Shown here piece after piece: positions 34,811 to 43,451 of a stretch of 64,000 nucleotides of DNA. The notes beneath the pieces were generated by a model. That model was given only the letters and a program-made list of their open reading frames with translations, was not told the DNA's origin and ran no database searches. The translations under genes were made by a program, and so were the position numbers. Position 1 is the stretch's first letter. Every line of letters starts with the position of its first letter. Source of the DNA: Myroides odoratus (GTDB lineage: Bacteria > Bacteroidota > Bacteroidia > Flavobacteriales > Flavobacteriaceae); NCBI RefSeq assembly GCF_001549985.1, contig NZ_LROZ01000001.1, forward strand, positions 496,001-560,000. The letters are read 5' to 3'.

Positions 34811-35920
34811 CTATTTTTTGATTAATTGTGCTAACTTTTCTTGAAAATTTTGTTGCGCCCCTACCCATTTGGCGATTACTTTTCCCTTGGGATCAAATAA
34901 TACATAACTCGGAGTAGTGCTCACTCGATATTGGGCTTGTATTGGATGAAATCGACCTTCTTTATTCCACAGCACCTGTCCCTTTTTTCCTTTCAATTCA
35001 TAATACTTCTGGACGCCTTCCTTATCTTCATCAACGTAATAAGTGATATGATCCATATTCGCTTTCAGTTGTTCTGCTATTTCAGCCGTTAGAGGTGCCT
35101 CTGTTTGACAATAACTACAGTGCAGGGTTGAAAAATCAAGTAAGACATATTTCCCTTTAAAAAGAGAAGAAAACGAAACTTCTTGCTGATTCAAATCCAA
35201 TGCTTTAAAATCATAGTATTTATCCCCAGCTTCTAACACTGGATAATCAGCCAAATGTTGCAAGTATTGTACTTCTTTGGTGTTTTTATATTTCGGTTCT
35301 ACAAGTGCCGTTAATATCTTAAATTGTTCACTAGTAAAATCATCGGTGGTGAATACAAGCTTTGAACGTCCATAATCCGTATTGATATTTTTTTTAATAA
35401 AATCGAATTCTTTTGCTTTTATCTGCGCCTCCAATACCGTAATTTTACCCGAAGGAACGCCCATATACACTTCATATAAACTATCTCTATCCGCTCCTCC
35501 TTCCATTAATTCATACGCTTCATCATTCAATTCATCTATTTGCGCCTGCAAATCCTTTGTTTCTAAATAATCTTGGTAGCGCAAGGCATCGTGCTGAGAG
35601 TTTTTTGCTTGAATATTCATCGGAAAATCAGCTATATTCCCTTCAATAGTCACGTCTTCATTGCCAAGATAAAAAGAAGTATACCTAAAATCATTCCCTT
35701 GCTGAACATAGAGGTAAACATATTCGGGTCTTTCAAGGAGTATACGAACATCAAACACGCCATCGTTGACTTCAATCTCTTTTTGTTCTTTTCCTACACT
35801 AAGCCAAACTTGTGCATCATTCGATATTCCTTTTATATTTCCTTTAAAATGAAGTTCATCCTGTGCAAAGGCATTTGCTACTAGCAGTATAGCAGAACCT
35901 AATACTAGCTTTTTAATCAT
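34811..35920 (-). CDS. Secreted thioredoxin-fold protein, paralogue of 32430-33548
   Basis: The 369-residue protein has a signal peptide (ends LVANAFAQ), a DUF4369-like domain (LHFKGNIKGISNDAQVWLSV) and a C-terminal thioredoxin fold with STLHCSYCQTEAPL and the cis-proline STTPSYVLFD. It aligns over its whole length with 32430-33548, including the TTESYTTEQ/TTDDFTSEQ linker. The redox motif is CSYC here against CGYC in the paralogue. The gene pair probably arose by duplication with the DUF4349 gene between them. Confidence 0.78.
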   Translation of the reverse strand: MIKKLVLGSAILLVANAFAQDELHFKGNIKGISNDAQVWLSVGKEQKEIEVNDGVFDVRILLERPEYVYLYVQQGNDFRYTSFYLGNEDVTIEGNIADFPMNIQAKNSQHDALRYQDYLETKDLQAQIDELNDEAYELMEGGADRDSLYEVYMGVPSGKITVLEAQIKAKEFDFIKKNINTDYGRSKLVFTTDDFTSEQFKILTALVEPKYKNTKEVQYLQHLADYPVLEAGDKYYDFKALDLNQQEVSFSSLFKGKYVLLDFSTLHCSYCQTEAPLTAEIAEQLKANMDHITYYVDEDKEGVQKYYELKGKKGQVLWNKEGRFHPIQAQYRVSTTPSYVLFDPKGKVIAKWVGAQQNFQEKLAQLIKK

Positions 35921-36090
35921 AATTTTTAAATTGGTGGTTAAAATTCAACAAGCAATTTACTCTATTTTAACAAATAATATAAGCAAAAAACGCATCTCAA
36001 ACAAAAAGAGTGTTTGAATTCAAGAAAATGGTCATAACTACCCCTATCAGGTAAAATAACGGCAATTTAGCTATACTTTCACGCCCAAAA

Positions 36091-36121
36091 ATTGCACATA
36101 TGTAAATATTACTTATTTTTG
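36091..36121 (+). promoter_or_regulatory. Promoter of the acyl-CoA dehydrogenase gene
   Basis: ATTG at 36091-36094, a 19-base spacer and TATTTTTG at 36114-36121, ending 29 bases before the ATG, fit the Bacteroidota promoter consensus. Confidence 0.6.
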
Positions 36122-36150
36122 TTGTCACAACTGATAAACTTAAGAATATT

Positions 36151-37329
36151 ATGAAACCAGATTTATTTCAGGCGCCAGATTACTATCTTTTAGATGATTT
36201 GCTTACAGAAGAGCACAAATTGATTCGCGATGCAGCGAGAGCATGGGTTAAAAGAGAAGTATCTCCAATTATTGAAGAATATGCTCAAAAAGCAGAATTC
36301 CCAAAACAAATTATCAGTGGATTAGCTGAAATTGGAGGATTTGGTCCTTATATTCCAACAGAATACGGCGGAGCAGGATTAGACCAAATTTCGTATGGTT
36401 TAATTATGCAAGAAATTGAAAGAGGTGATTCAGGTGTACGTTCAACATCGTCTGTTCAATCTTCTTTAGTGATGTATCCGATTTGGAAATATGGAAACGA
36501 AGAACAACGCAATAAATACTTACCAAAATTAGCAACTGGAGAAATGATCGGTTGTTTTGGTTTAACTGAGCCAGACCATGGTTCAAATCCATCTGGAATG
36601 ATTACCAACTTCAAAGATATGGGGGATCATTATCTATTAAATGGAGCAAAAATGTGGATTTCAAATGCACCTTTCGCAGATATCGCTGTAGTTTGGGCGA
36701 AAAACGAAGAAGGTAGAATTCACGGTTTAATCGTTGAAAGAGGAATGGAAGGCTTCACAACTCCAGAAACGCATAACAAATGGTCATTAAGAGCTTCTGC
36801 AACTGGAGAGCTTATTTTTGACAACGTAAAAGTTCCTAAAGAAAACTTATTACCAAACAAATCAGGATTAGGAGCACCACTAGGATGTTTAGATTCTGCT
36901 CGTTATGGAATTGCTTGGGGAGCTATTGGAGCTGCAATGGACTGTTATGATACCGCTTTGCGTTACTCAAAAGAGCGCATCCAATTTGACAAACCAATTG
37001 GAGCTACACAATTACAGCAAAAGAAATTAGCTGAGATGATCACTGAGATCACTAAAGCACAAATGTTAACTTGGCGTTTAGGTGTTTTGAGAAACGAAGG
37101 AAGAGCAACTTCAGCTCAGATTTCTATGGCAAAACGCAACAACGTAAATATGGCATTAGAAATTGCACGTGATGCACGTCAAATGTTAGGAGGAATGGGA
37201 ATCACAGGTGAGTATTCTATTATGCGTCACATGATGAACCTTGAATCAGTTGTAACCTATGAAGGAACACATGATATCCACTTGTTAATTACAGGTATGG
37301 ATGTAACAGGATTCCCTGCATTCAAGTAG
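36151..37329 (+). CDS. gcdH: Acyl-CoA dehydrogenase, glutaryl-CoA dehydrogenase type
   Basis: The 392-residue flavoenzyme has the FAD-binding segments CFGLTEPDHGSNPSGM and KMWISNAPFADIAVVWAK and the catalytic glutamate in TYEGTHDIH (Glu371). The RYGIAWG region and overall pattern match glutaryl-CoA dehydrogenases, which oxidise and decarboxylate glutaryl-CoA to crotonyl-CoA in Lys/Trp catabolism. Codon choice suggests high expression. Monocistronic, with its own promoter and terminator. The substrate call is less certain than the family. Confidence 0.88.
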   Translation: MKPDLFQAPDYYLLDDLLTEEHKLIRDAARAWVKREVSPIIEEYAQKAEFPKQIISGLAEIGGFGPYIPTEYGGAGLDQISYGLIMQEIERGDSGVRSTSSVQSSLVMYPIWKYGNEEQRNKYLPKLATGEMIGCFGLTEPDHGSNPSGMITNFKDMGDHYLLNGAKMWISNAPFADIAVVWAKNEEGRIHGLIVERGMEGFTTPETHNKWSLRASATGELIFDNVKVPKENLLPNKSGLGAPLGCLDSARYGIAWGAIGAAMDCYDTALRYSKERIQFDKPIGATQLQQKKLAEMITEITKAQMLTWRLGVLRNEGRATSAQISMAKRNNVNMALEIARDARQMLGGMGITGEYSIMRHMMNLESVVTYEGTHDIHLLITGMDVTGFPAFK

Positions 37330-37366
37330 TCTAGCTTATAACAAAATAGATAAACTTTATATAAAG

Positions 37367-37396
37367 AGCTTCTCCTTACCGAGAAGCTTTTTTATT
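37367..37396 (+). terminator. Terminator of gcdH
   Basis: AGCTTCTC and GAGAAGCT pair around CTTACC, followed by a T-rich tract. Confidence 0.85.
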
Positions 37397-37419
37397 TTTG
37401 TATAAATCTTTTAATCATT

Positions 37420-38190
37420 ATGAATATTCAAACCGTTAATCAACTGATTACTCCAGAACGTCAAGCTTTATTAGAGCATCCATTATATCAAAAAATTACT
37501 ACTGTTGCCCATTTACAAAAATTCATGGAAGGCCATGTATACGCAGTATGGGATTTTATGTCCCTGTTAAAAGCCTTACAGCAAAAGCTCACGTGTACAA
37601 CTACGCCTTGGTTCGCTTCTCCTTATCCACAGACGCGTTATTTAATCAACGAGATTGTCTTAGCGGAGGAATCCGATCTAGCCATGGATGGACAGCGTTT
37701 GAGCCATTTTGAAATGTATGTGGATGCGATGCGTGATGCTCAAGCCGATGTACAAATCATAAATGCTTTTTTAGCTCAACTACAAGAGGGAAAAAGCATC
37801 GAACAAGCTATTGCTGCATTAGCTGTGGATCAAGATATTAAAGACTTCTTGACTTTTACTTTTGACATCATTGCGCAAGGGAAACCGCATGAAATTGCTG
37901 CGGCTTTTACTTTTGGTCGTGAAGATTTAATTCCTGAAATGTTTACTGCCATCCTAAAAGGATTTCAACTTAACTTTCCAGAAACAGACTTGTCCAAATT
38001 AATTTATTACTTTGAGCGACACATTGAATTAGATGGTGATGAACATGGTCCTATGGCGATGCAAATGATTACGGAACTATGTGGTTCAGATGAACAAAAG
38101 TGGCAAGAGGTGATTCGCGTATCCAAAGAAGCTTTAATCAAACGATATGGTTTGTGGAATGCAATCGAACGCGCTATTGAAGCAAATTAA
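37420..38190 (+). CDS. DUF3050 family protein, heme-oxygenase-like fold
   Basis: The 256-residue soluble helical protein carries the DUF3050 features: HPLYQKITTVAHLQKFMEGH, YAVWDFMSLLKALQ, LAEESDLAMDG, AFTFGREDLIPEMF and HIELDGDEHGPMAM. The His/Glu/Asp motifs suggest a di-metal site like the helical heme-oxygenase-like oxidases; that is inference. It precedes an SDR gene by 24 bases, so the two probably work together. Confidence 0.85.
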   Translation: MNIQTVNQLITPERQALLEHPLYQKITTVAHLQKFMEGHVYAVWDFMSLLKALQQKLTCTTTPWFASPYPQTRYLINEIVLAEESDLAMDGQRLSHFEMYVDAMRDAQADVQIINAFLAQLQEGKSIEQAIAALAVDQDIKDFLTFTFDIIAQGKPHEIAAAFTFGREDLIPEMFTAILKGFQLNFPETDLSKLIYYFERHIELDGDEHGPMAMQMITELCGSDEQKWQEVIRVSKEALIKRYGLWNAIERAIEAN

Positions 38191-38214
38191 TTCTATTTAT
38201 AAAAACACAAGGCT

Positions 38215-38934
38215 ATGAGTCAATTAAAAGGAAAAAATGCAATTATCACAGGTGGTGGTAGAGGATTAGGAAAGGCTACAGCACTTGCCTTTGCAAAAGA
38301 AGGAATTAACGTGGCAATCACAGGTAGAAACGAAGAACGCCTCAAACAAACGGTAGAGGAGTTAACAGCATTAGGTGTAAAAGCTACGTATGCTGTATTT
38401 GATGTCGTAGATAAACCAGCTGTTCGCACTGAAATTGCAAAAGTTATTGATTTCTTAGGTGGAATCGATATTTTGGTCAACAATGCAGGTATTTCTGAAT
38501 TTGGAAAATTTGTAGATATGCCCGCTGATCGTTGGGAAGAGATCTTGTTAACGAATGTGATGGGAGTTTACAACGTAACCCGTGAGGTATTACCGCATCT
38601 GATTCAACAAAATGAGGGGGATATCTTCAATGTGGCCTCTACAGCAGGATTAAATGGAAATCCAACAACTTCTGCTTATTCAGCTTCTAAGTTTGCGGTT
38701 ATCGGTTTATCTGAATCCCTAATGAAAGAAGTTCGCAAAAACAATATCCGCGTATGTACGTTAACACCAAGTACCATTGCTTCGGATATGTCCATTGAAC
38801 TAGGTTTAACAGATGGTAACCCAGATCATATCTTACAACCGGAAGATTTTGCGGAGTTGCTGGTAGCAACACTAAAATTACCAAGAAGAGCGATGTTGAA
38901 AACTGCTTCTTTGTGGACAACAAATCCCATATAA
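38215..38934 (+). CDS. Short-chain dehydrogenase/reductase (FabG-like)
   Basis: The 239-residue classical SDR has the NAD(P) motif [10 protein letters not shown] at residues 12-21, NNAGISEFG, a catalytic Ser in [10 protein letters not shown] and YSASK (Tyr and Lys). The Arg after the first beta strand (GRNEER) favours NADPH. It may act as a 3-oxoacyl-[acyl-carrier-protein] reductase paralogue; the true substrate is unknown. It follows the DUF3050 gene and ends in a strong terminator. Confidence 0.85.
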   Translation: MSQLKGKNAIITGGGRGLGKATALAFAKEGINVAITGRNEERLKQTVEELTALGVKATYAVFDVVDKPAVRTEIAKVIDFLGGIDILVNNAGISEFGKFVDMPADRWEEILLTNVMGVYNVTREVLPHLIQQNEGDIFNVASTAGLNGNPTTSAYSASKFAVIGLSESLMKEVRKNNIRVCTLTPSTIASDMSIELGLTDGNPDHILQPEDFAELLVATLKLPRRAMLKTASLWTTNPI

Positions 38935-38944
38935 TATATCCTCA

Positions 38945-38990
38945 AAAAACGATAATGACCAGTATTCTTTCTGGTCATTATCGTTTTTAA
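38945..38990 (+). terminator. Terminator of the DUF3050-SDR unit
   Basis: AAAACGATAATGACCAG pairs perfectly with CTGGTCATTATCGTTTT around TATTCTTT, flanked by A and T runs. Confidence 0.92.
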
Positions 38991-39063
38991 ATAGCTGCCT
39001 AAAGATAATGCCCCTTACCTAAGAACAACAAAAGATGAATTACCTATGAATACTCCAATTTTT

Positions 39064-39396
39064 TTAAACGTCTAAAGAAATATCACTTTCTACATTGAAC
39101 GTTAATTTTGCATCCAAAGCTTGAAATACTTTATGTAAAGTATATAAACCTATATTTAGGGTAGAACTTTCGATTCTCGAAATTTGTGCTTTTTTAACTC
39201 CAATTAAATCTCCTAATTGAGTTTGCGTTAGATTCTTTTCTTTTCTTAATCTTTTAATAGCTGCGGCTAATTTATCAATGCTAACACTAGCGTCAAAATC
39301 CTCCCTCTCGATAGTGCCTATTTCACCAATATATCGATCAATCATTTGATCATTTGTTATAAGTTCCATGGGTTTGTTATTGGTAGAATGTTTCAT
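39064..39396 (-). CDS. higA: XRE-type antitoxin, HigA-like
   Basis: A 110-residue protein with a C-terminal helix-turn-helix (LRKEKNLTQTQLGDLIGVKKAQ then ISRIESS) and a short N-terminal dimerisation arm. A later ATG at 39369 (MELITNDQ) is an equally good start. It lies 71 bases downstream of the RelE-like toxin gene, the order toxin-antitoxin being typical of HigBA. It should neutralise the toxin and bind the palindrome at 39845-39874 to repress the pair. Confidence 0.82.
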   Translation of the reverse strand: MKHSTNNKPMELITNDQMIDRYIGEIGTIEREDFDASVSIDKLAAAIKRLRKEKNLTQTQLGDLIGVKKAQISRIESSTLNIGLYTLHKVFQALDAKLTFNVESDISLDV

Positions 39397-39467
39397 AATG
39401 TCAAACTAAATATTATTTACTAAATGTGTAATATAAAATTAAAACTCCTTTTTTCTATTAGTAGCAA

Positions 39468-39809
39468 TTACTTTTTCTCATAGGCCAACAAATACTGTTT
39501 CCTAATGAGCCTCGCTCGATTCAATTCCTTTAACGGTGTCTTTTGTGTTTTTTTAATAAAACCATTCGAAGCAATTATAAGAGACTCAGTATAAGGACAC
39601 CAAAAGGCAAGTAAACGATATTGCACACCACTATAAAGAGTTCGGAACTCCCAAATTTCATCATCTAACTTTTTGAATAAATCACTATCTAAAAAATTAG
39701 CATGCAATACCTTTTGGATATTATAAATAATCTTTGCACTAGCTTTTGGATCAATGCTATCTAAAAATGTTAGTATCTCTGTGAGATACAAAATTTGGTT
39801 GTTCCTCAT
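39468..39809 (-). CDS. higB: RelE/HigB-family toxin (Gp49-like)
   Basis: The 113-residue protein matches the Gp49-like HigB group (DUF891): KLDDEIWEFRTLYSGVQYRLLAFW in the middle and NGFIKKTQKTPLKELNRARL near the end, with the basic residues expected for ribosome-dependent mRNA cleavage. It is encoded before an XRE antitoxin gene. The promoter (TACATTTG on the minus strand, plus 39836-39843) lies just upstream and is followed by the palindromic operator. Confidence 0.85.
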   Translation of the reverse strand: MRNNQILYLTEILTFLDSIDPKASAKIIYNIQKVLHANFLDSDLFKKLDDEIWEFRTLYSGVQYRLLAFWCPYTESLIIASNGFIKKTQKTPLKELNRARLIRKQYLLAYEKK

Positions 39810-39835
39810 ACATCATTTTTCATTTTATACTGATA

Positions 39836-39874
39836 CAAATGTACCTAAAAGTTTACAATATTGTAAACTTTTAG
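39836..39874 (-). promoter_or_regulatory. HigBA promoter with 30-bp palindromic operator
   Basis: Minus-strand -7 element TACATTTG (plus 39836-39843) is followed upstream by a perfect 30-base palindrome (39845-39874, half-site CTAAAAGTTTACAAT). The palindrome covers the -33 position, so antitoxin binding there would block transcription. It starts 35 bases from the toxin ATG. Confidence 0.75.
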
Positions 39875-39908
39875 ATGTATTTTTTTCTATTTTTTTTTAC
39901 TTCCATGA

Positions 39909-39938
39909 ATTGCATTTCGCAATATGTTAGTACATTTG
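39909..39938 (+). promoter_or_regulatory. Promoter of mtgA
   Basis: ATTG (39909-39912), an 18-base spacer and TACATTTG (39931-39938). The -7 box ends 26 bases before the chosen ATG, which rules out the upstream start at 39875. Confidence 0.65.
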
Positions 39939-39964
39939 TACCAGTTTTTATACGTTATAAATCT

Positions 39965-40663
39965 ATGGTTCGCAAACTTTTACGCTTTATTCTGAAGCTT
40001 GTGTTGTGGTTCTTTGCATTAAGCATCTTTTCTGTTATCTTTTTTCGCTTTGTTCCTGTACCCTATACACCCTTGATGTTTATTCGGTTATACGATCAAA
40101 AGAAGGAAGGCAAATCTTTTACATTGAAACACGATTGGGTTTCCTTAGATCAAATTAGTCCTTATTTACAGAAAGCCGTTATTGTAAGTGAAGATGGGCA
40201 TTTTCTAAGCCATAATGGTTTTGATTTCAAAGCAATTGAAAAGGCGATGAAGAACAATGAAAAGGGAAAACGCATCAAAGGCGGCAGTACCATTTCACAA
40301 CAAACCGCTAAGAACGTTTTTTTATGGCCTGGTCGAAGTTATATTCGCAAGGGATTTGAGGCTTATTTCACAGCCTTGATAGAATTGTTATGGTCGAAGG
40401 AGCGCATTTTAGAAGTATACCTCAACAGCATTGAAATGGGGGATGGTATTTATGGAGCTGAGGCAGCATCCCAACATTGGTATAAGAAAAGTGCGGCGAA
40501 ACTAACCGTTAATGAGGCAGCTGGACTAGCAGTAATCTTACCAAGTCCAAGGCGTTATAATCCTGTAAATTCAGGTCCTTATGTGAGCAAGAGAAAACAA
40601 ACCATCTCTCGTTATATCAAGGGTTATGGCCCATTGGATTTGAAGAAAAAGAAACAGAAGTAA
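39965..40663 (+). CDS. mtgA: Monofunctional peptidoglycan transglycosylase (GT51)
   Basis: The 232-residue protein has one N-terminal membrane helix (LRFILKLVLWFFALSIFSVI) and a GT51 domain with the catalytic Glu76 in EDGHF, the GGSTISQQTAKN motif, RKGFEAYFTALIELLWSKERI and LEVYLNSIEMGDGIYG. It polymerises lipid II glycan chains on the periplasmic face. The start at 39965 (MVRKLL) follows a good promoter; the 30 residues before it, read from 39875, lie upstream of the transcription start. Confidence 0.92.
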   Translation: MVRKLLRFILKLVLWFFALSIFSVIFFRFVPVPYTPLMFIRLYDQKKEGKSFTLKHDWVSLDQISPYLQKAVIVSEDGHFLSHNGFDFKAIEKAMKNNEKGKRIKGGSTISQQTAKNVFLWPGRSYIRKGFEAYFTALIELLWSKERILEVYLNSIEMGDGIYGAEAASQHWYKKSAAKLTVNEAAGLAVILPSPRRYNPVNSGPYVSKRKQTISRYIKGYGPLDLKKKKQK

Positions 40664-40744
40664 AAAATACCACGTTTTTAGTTAAAAATTTTCATTTAAA
40701 CTAGATTTTTCCTAACTTGTAGTCAAACTTAAATTATTTTTGTT

Positions 40745-41212
40745 ATGAAAAAAATTGTATTATCGTTAGCTATTGGTGGTTTACTTTTCGCTACATCTTG
40801 TAAAGACACGAAGTCTGGAGCTGTAGAATCAGAAACTACTCCAACAACAGAATTAACAGAAGCTAAATCCGAAGCTGAGCTTAAATTTGATGAAGCGAAA
40901 AAAGCAGTAGAGGAAGCAGTAAAAAGTGGTGACAAGGCCGCTGAAGAAGCAGCTAGAAAAACACTAGACGAGGCACAAAAAGCATGGGAAGCTACTAAAA
41001 ATAAAACAGAAGAAGTAGTGAACCAAGTAGGTGATAAAGCGGAAGAATTGAAAGATGACGCTGCAAAATCACTAGATGAGGCAAAAGGCAAAGTGAATGA
41101 AATGAAAGATGAGGCGAAAGAGAAAGCAGACAAAGCCAAAGAAAATGTAAATGATGCAGCAAAAGAAGCTAAAAAAGGCTTAGAAAATGCTGCTGATAAA
41201 TTGAAAAAATAA
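40745..41212 (+). CDS. LEA-like helical lipoprotein
   Basis: A 155-residue lipoprotein: signal peptide ending in LFATSCKDT (lipobox Cys19), then almost entirely Ala/Lys/Glu/Asp with an 11-residue-like periodicity (KAVEEAVKSGDKAAEEAARK, KGKVNEMKDEAKEKADKA). This composition resembles late-embryogenesis-abundant-like and YtxH/apolipophorin-like proteins that form amphipathic helices. It may protect the envelope under stress; no enzyme motifs. The opposite strand is open over the same range only because of codon bias. Confidence 0.75.
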   Translation: MKKIVLSLAIGGLLFATSCKDTKSGAVESETTPTTELTEAKSEAELKFDEAKKAVEEAVKSGDKAAEEAARKTLDEAQKAWEATKNKTEEVVNQVGDKAEELKDDAAKSLDEAKGKVNEMKDEAKEKADKAKENVNDAAKEAKKGLENAADKLKK

Positions 41213-41219
41213 TCATGTG

Positions 41220-41248
41220 AAGGATCTGGAAACAGATCCTTTTTTTTA
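41220..41248 (+). terminator. Terminator
   Basis: AAGGATCTG and CAGATCCTT pair around GAAA, followed by eight Ts. Confidence 0.92.
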
Positions 41249-41372
41249 TGCACATGCTACACAAATTTTATCTTTTTATCCAAAAAAGATAATTTTACCT
41301 TTTATTTATCATATAAAATAGGGATTAATCTCTATTTTTTTTGTAATTTGTAAGCAACTAAAATCAAATACT

Positions 41373-41846
41373 ATGAAAACAAACATTGGTTTAAAAGACG
41401 ACGTAAGACAACAAATCACAGACAAGCTTGCTAAATTATTAGCAGATGAATTCGTGCTTTATACTAAAACAAGAAATGCACATTACAATGTAGAAGGAAT
41501 TGATTTTCATTCCATGCACTTATTCTTTCAATCGCAATATGAAGCTATCATTGTAGACGTAGATGCTATTGCAGAGCGAATCCGCCATTTAGGACATTAT
41601 GCGCCTAGTAGCTTAAAAGAATATCTTGCTTTGACCCAACTATCTGAATCAAGAGATAATCAAGGCAACGACAGTGCTTCATGGATTAAAGACTTGTGCA
41701 AAGATCACGAAGCCATTATTATCTATTTAAGAGAGAACATCGATGCCATTGACGATATGCACGATCAAGGTACAGCTGATTTCTTAACGGGATTATTAGA
41801 AAAACACGAAGAAGCAGCTTGGATGTTACGCGCGCACATCAAGTAA
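41373..41846 (+). CDS. dps: Dps-type DNA protection/ferritin-like protein
   Basis: The 157-residue ferritin-like protein has the Dps ferroxidase signature: RNAHYNVEGIDFHSMH, then QYEAIIVDVDAIAERIRHLG with the Asp/Glu ligands. Twelve-subunit Dps shells oxidise and store iron and protect DNA from peroxide. A degenerate TAATTTG element at about 41344 may be part of the promoter. It is monocistronic with a terminator at 41869. Confidence 0.92.
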   Translation: MKTNIGLKDDVRQQITDKLAKLLADEFVLYTKTRNAHYNVEGIDFHSMHLFFQSQYEAIIVDVDAIAERIRHLGHYAPSSLKEYLALTQLSESRDNQGNDSASWIKDLCKDHEAIIIYLRENIDAIDDMHDQGTADFLTGLLEKHEEAAWMLRAHIK

Positions 41847-41867
41847 TCTTGCTGTTCTGATTTATTA

Positions 41868-41901
41868 TAAAGGTTTGTCTTTAAAAGGCAAACCTTTTTT
41901 G
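41868..41901 (+). terminator. Terminator of dps
   Basis: AAAGGTTTG and CAAACCTTT pair, followed by a T run. Confidence 0.82.
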
Positions 41902-41934
41902 CTATTTTTACAGCCAACCCAGAACAACAAAACA

Positions 41935-42540
41935 ATGAAACGATTGATTATGCTTGGTGCTGTCATTCTATTACAGTACGCTTGTACGTCTTCACCCCAA
42001 ACGGAGACAGAAAAAGCACTTTTATTTCAAAAAAGCTTAAATAAAGAATTCGCAAATAAAGAAACCTCACCTTTAGTGCCTGATGCATTAAAGAAATTTG
42101 TTAGCCTCGAATTCTTCCCCGTGAATGAACGCTTTATAATTGAAGCTCAATTCACTCGAACTCCAGGCGAAGTGCCTTTTGAGATGCCAACAACAACCGA
42201 GCGCAAACCCATTTATGTCAAATACGGAGAAGCTTCTTTTACTTTGAATGGTAAACCTCAAAAATTAGATTTATTCCAAGATGTGAACTTGCGCAATCAG
42301 AAAGAATATGAAAAGCATTTATTCCTGCCTTTCACTGATTTAACTTCAGGCGTTAGTACCTATGGTGGGGGTCGATATATCGATTTAGAAATTCCCGAAG
42401 GAGAAACCATTATTTTGAACTTCAATTTAGCGTATAATCCATACTGTGTGTATAATCCAAAATTCTCATGCCCAATTCCACCACCACAAAATGATATTAA
42501 TGCGGAGATTAATGCAGGGATTAAAGATTATAAGTACTAA
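41935..42540 (+). CDS. DUF1684 lipoprotein
   Basis: The start at 41935 gives a lipoprotein signal ending in LLQYACTSS (lipobox Cys17); the ATG at 41875 would translate the dps terminator stem. The 201-residue protein has the DUF1684 core: EAQFTRTPGEVPFEMPTTT, VKYGEASFTLNG, FLPFTDLTSG and GRYIDLEIPEGETIILNFN, with the terminal NPYCVYNPKFSCPIPP motif (two Cys). The family is of unknown function, common in Bacteroidota. Confidence 0.85.
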   Translation: MKRLIMLGAVILLQYACTSSPQTETEKALLFQKSLNKEFANKETSPLVPDALKKFVSLEFFPVNERFIIEAQFTRTPGEVPFEMPTTTERKPIYVKYGEASFTLNGKPQKLDLFQDVNLRNQKEYEKHLFLPFTDLTSGVSTYGGGRYIDLEIPEGETIILNFNLAYNPYCVYNPKFSCPIPPPQNDINAEINAGIKDYKY

Positions 42541-42612
42541 AATCAACATAGCAAGAAACGGATTGTAGCGTTTGTATCATCCTCCTATTTTTGGTCTTTT
42601 AAAGATAGAAAG

Positions 42613-43368
42613 ATGAAATTAAAAGGAAAGATTGCCCTTGTGACAGGTGGCACAAGTGGTATAGGTAAAGCAACCGCTCAATTATTCAGTGATCAAGGCG
42701 CTCAAGTTATCCTCACAGGTCGAACAAAAGAAACAGTAGAACAAACAGTCGCTGAAATTGGAAACAATACCTTGGGGTTTGTTTCTGATGCAGGATCTAT
42801 GACAGATTTAATCCAATTGCACGATTTAATCCGTCAACAGGTATCCCATTTAGATCTTGTATTTGTCAATGCGGGGTTTGGAAAATATGCGCCTTTGGAG
42901 CTCATCGATGAAGCGCATTATAATGAGATGTTTGATGTACTAGTAAAAGGGACCTTATTCACCGTACAACAGGTACTCCCTCTTGTACGTCCGAAGGGGT
43001 CTATTGTATTGAATACATCGATTGTTACTGAAATTGGCATGGCCAATTCTAGTGTTTACTCTGCCGCAAAAGCAGCAGTTCAATCCTTTACGAAGACCTT
43101 TGCTGCAGAACTTATCAGCAAAAACATTCGAGTAAATGCAGTCTCACCTGGTCCAATCGAAACCAACTACTTTGATCGTTCTAATCTATCTGAAGAGCAG
43201 GTTCAACAGTTTACGACTTCCTTTGCCCCTCAGGTACCGATTAAACGCTTTGGACAAGCCCTAGAGGTCGCTCAAGCCGTTCTTTTTCTCGCTTCCGATG
43301 ATTCTTCTTTTATTGTAGGAACAGAAATCAGTGTAGATGGCGGTTTTCCAAAAATAAAAGCAAATTAA
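42613..43368 (+). CDS. SDR family oxidoreductase
   Basis: The 251-residue classical SDR has TGGTSGIGKA at residues 11-20, NAGFGKYAPL, a catalytic Ser in LNTSIVTEIG, YSAAK and a C-terminal VDGGFP. GRTKET after strand two favours NADP. Not in an operon with its neighbours. The substrate is unknown. Confidence 0.87.
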   Translation: MKLKGKIALVTGGTSGIGKATAQLFSDQGAQVILTGRTKETVEQTVAEIGNNTLGFVSDAGSMTDLIQLHDLIRQQVSHLDLVFVNAGFGKYAPLELIDEAHYNEMFDVLVKGTLFTVQQVLPLVRPKGSIVLNTSIVTEIGMANSSVYSAAKAAVQSFTKTFAAELISKNIRVNAVSPGPIETNYFDRSNLSEEQVQQFTTSFAPQVPIKRFGQALEVAQAVLFLASDDSSFIVGTEISVDGGFPKIKAN

Positions 43369-43399
43369 TTACTTCAACACTACGAGCAAACAGTACATA

Positions 43400-43436
43400 A
43401 AAAAAGGCTATCTCCAGCAAGAGATAGCCTTTTTAT
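43400..43436. terminator. Bidirectional terminator
   Basis: AAAAAGGCTATCTC pairs with GAGATAGCCTTTTT around CAGCAA. It serves the SDR gene and the convergent S9 peptidase gene. Confidence 0.9.
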
Positions 43437-43451
43437 TTAATCTTGTACGGT

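Noticed and set aside
40729..41253. 174-codon minus-strand frame rich in Ser/Ala/Phe
   Set aside because: It is the exact antisense of an Ala/Lys/Glu-rich lipoprotein gene and results from its codon use.
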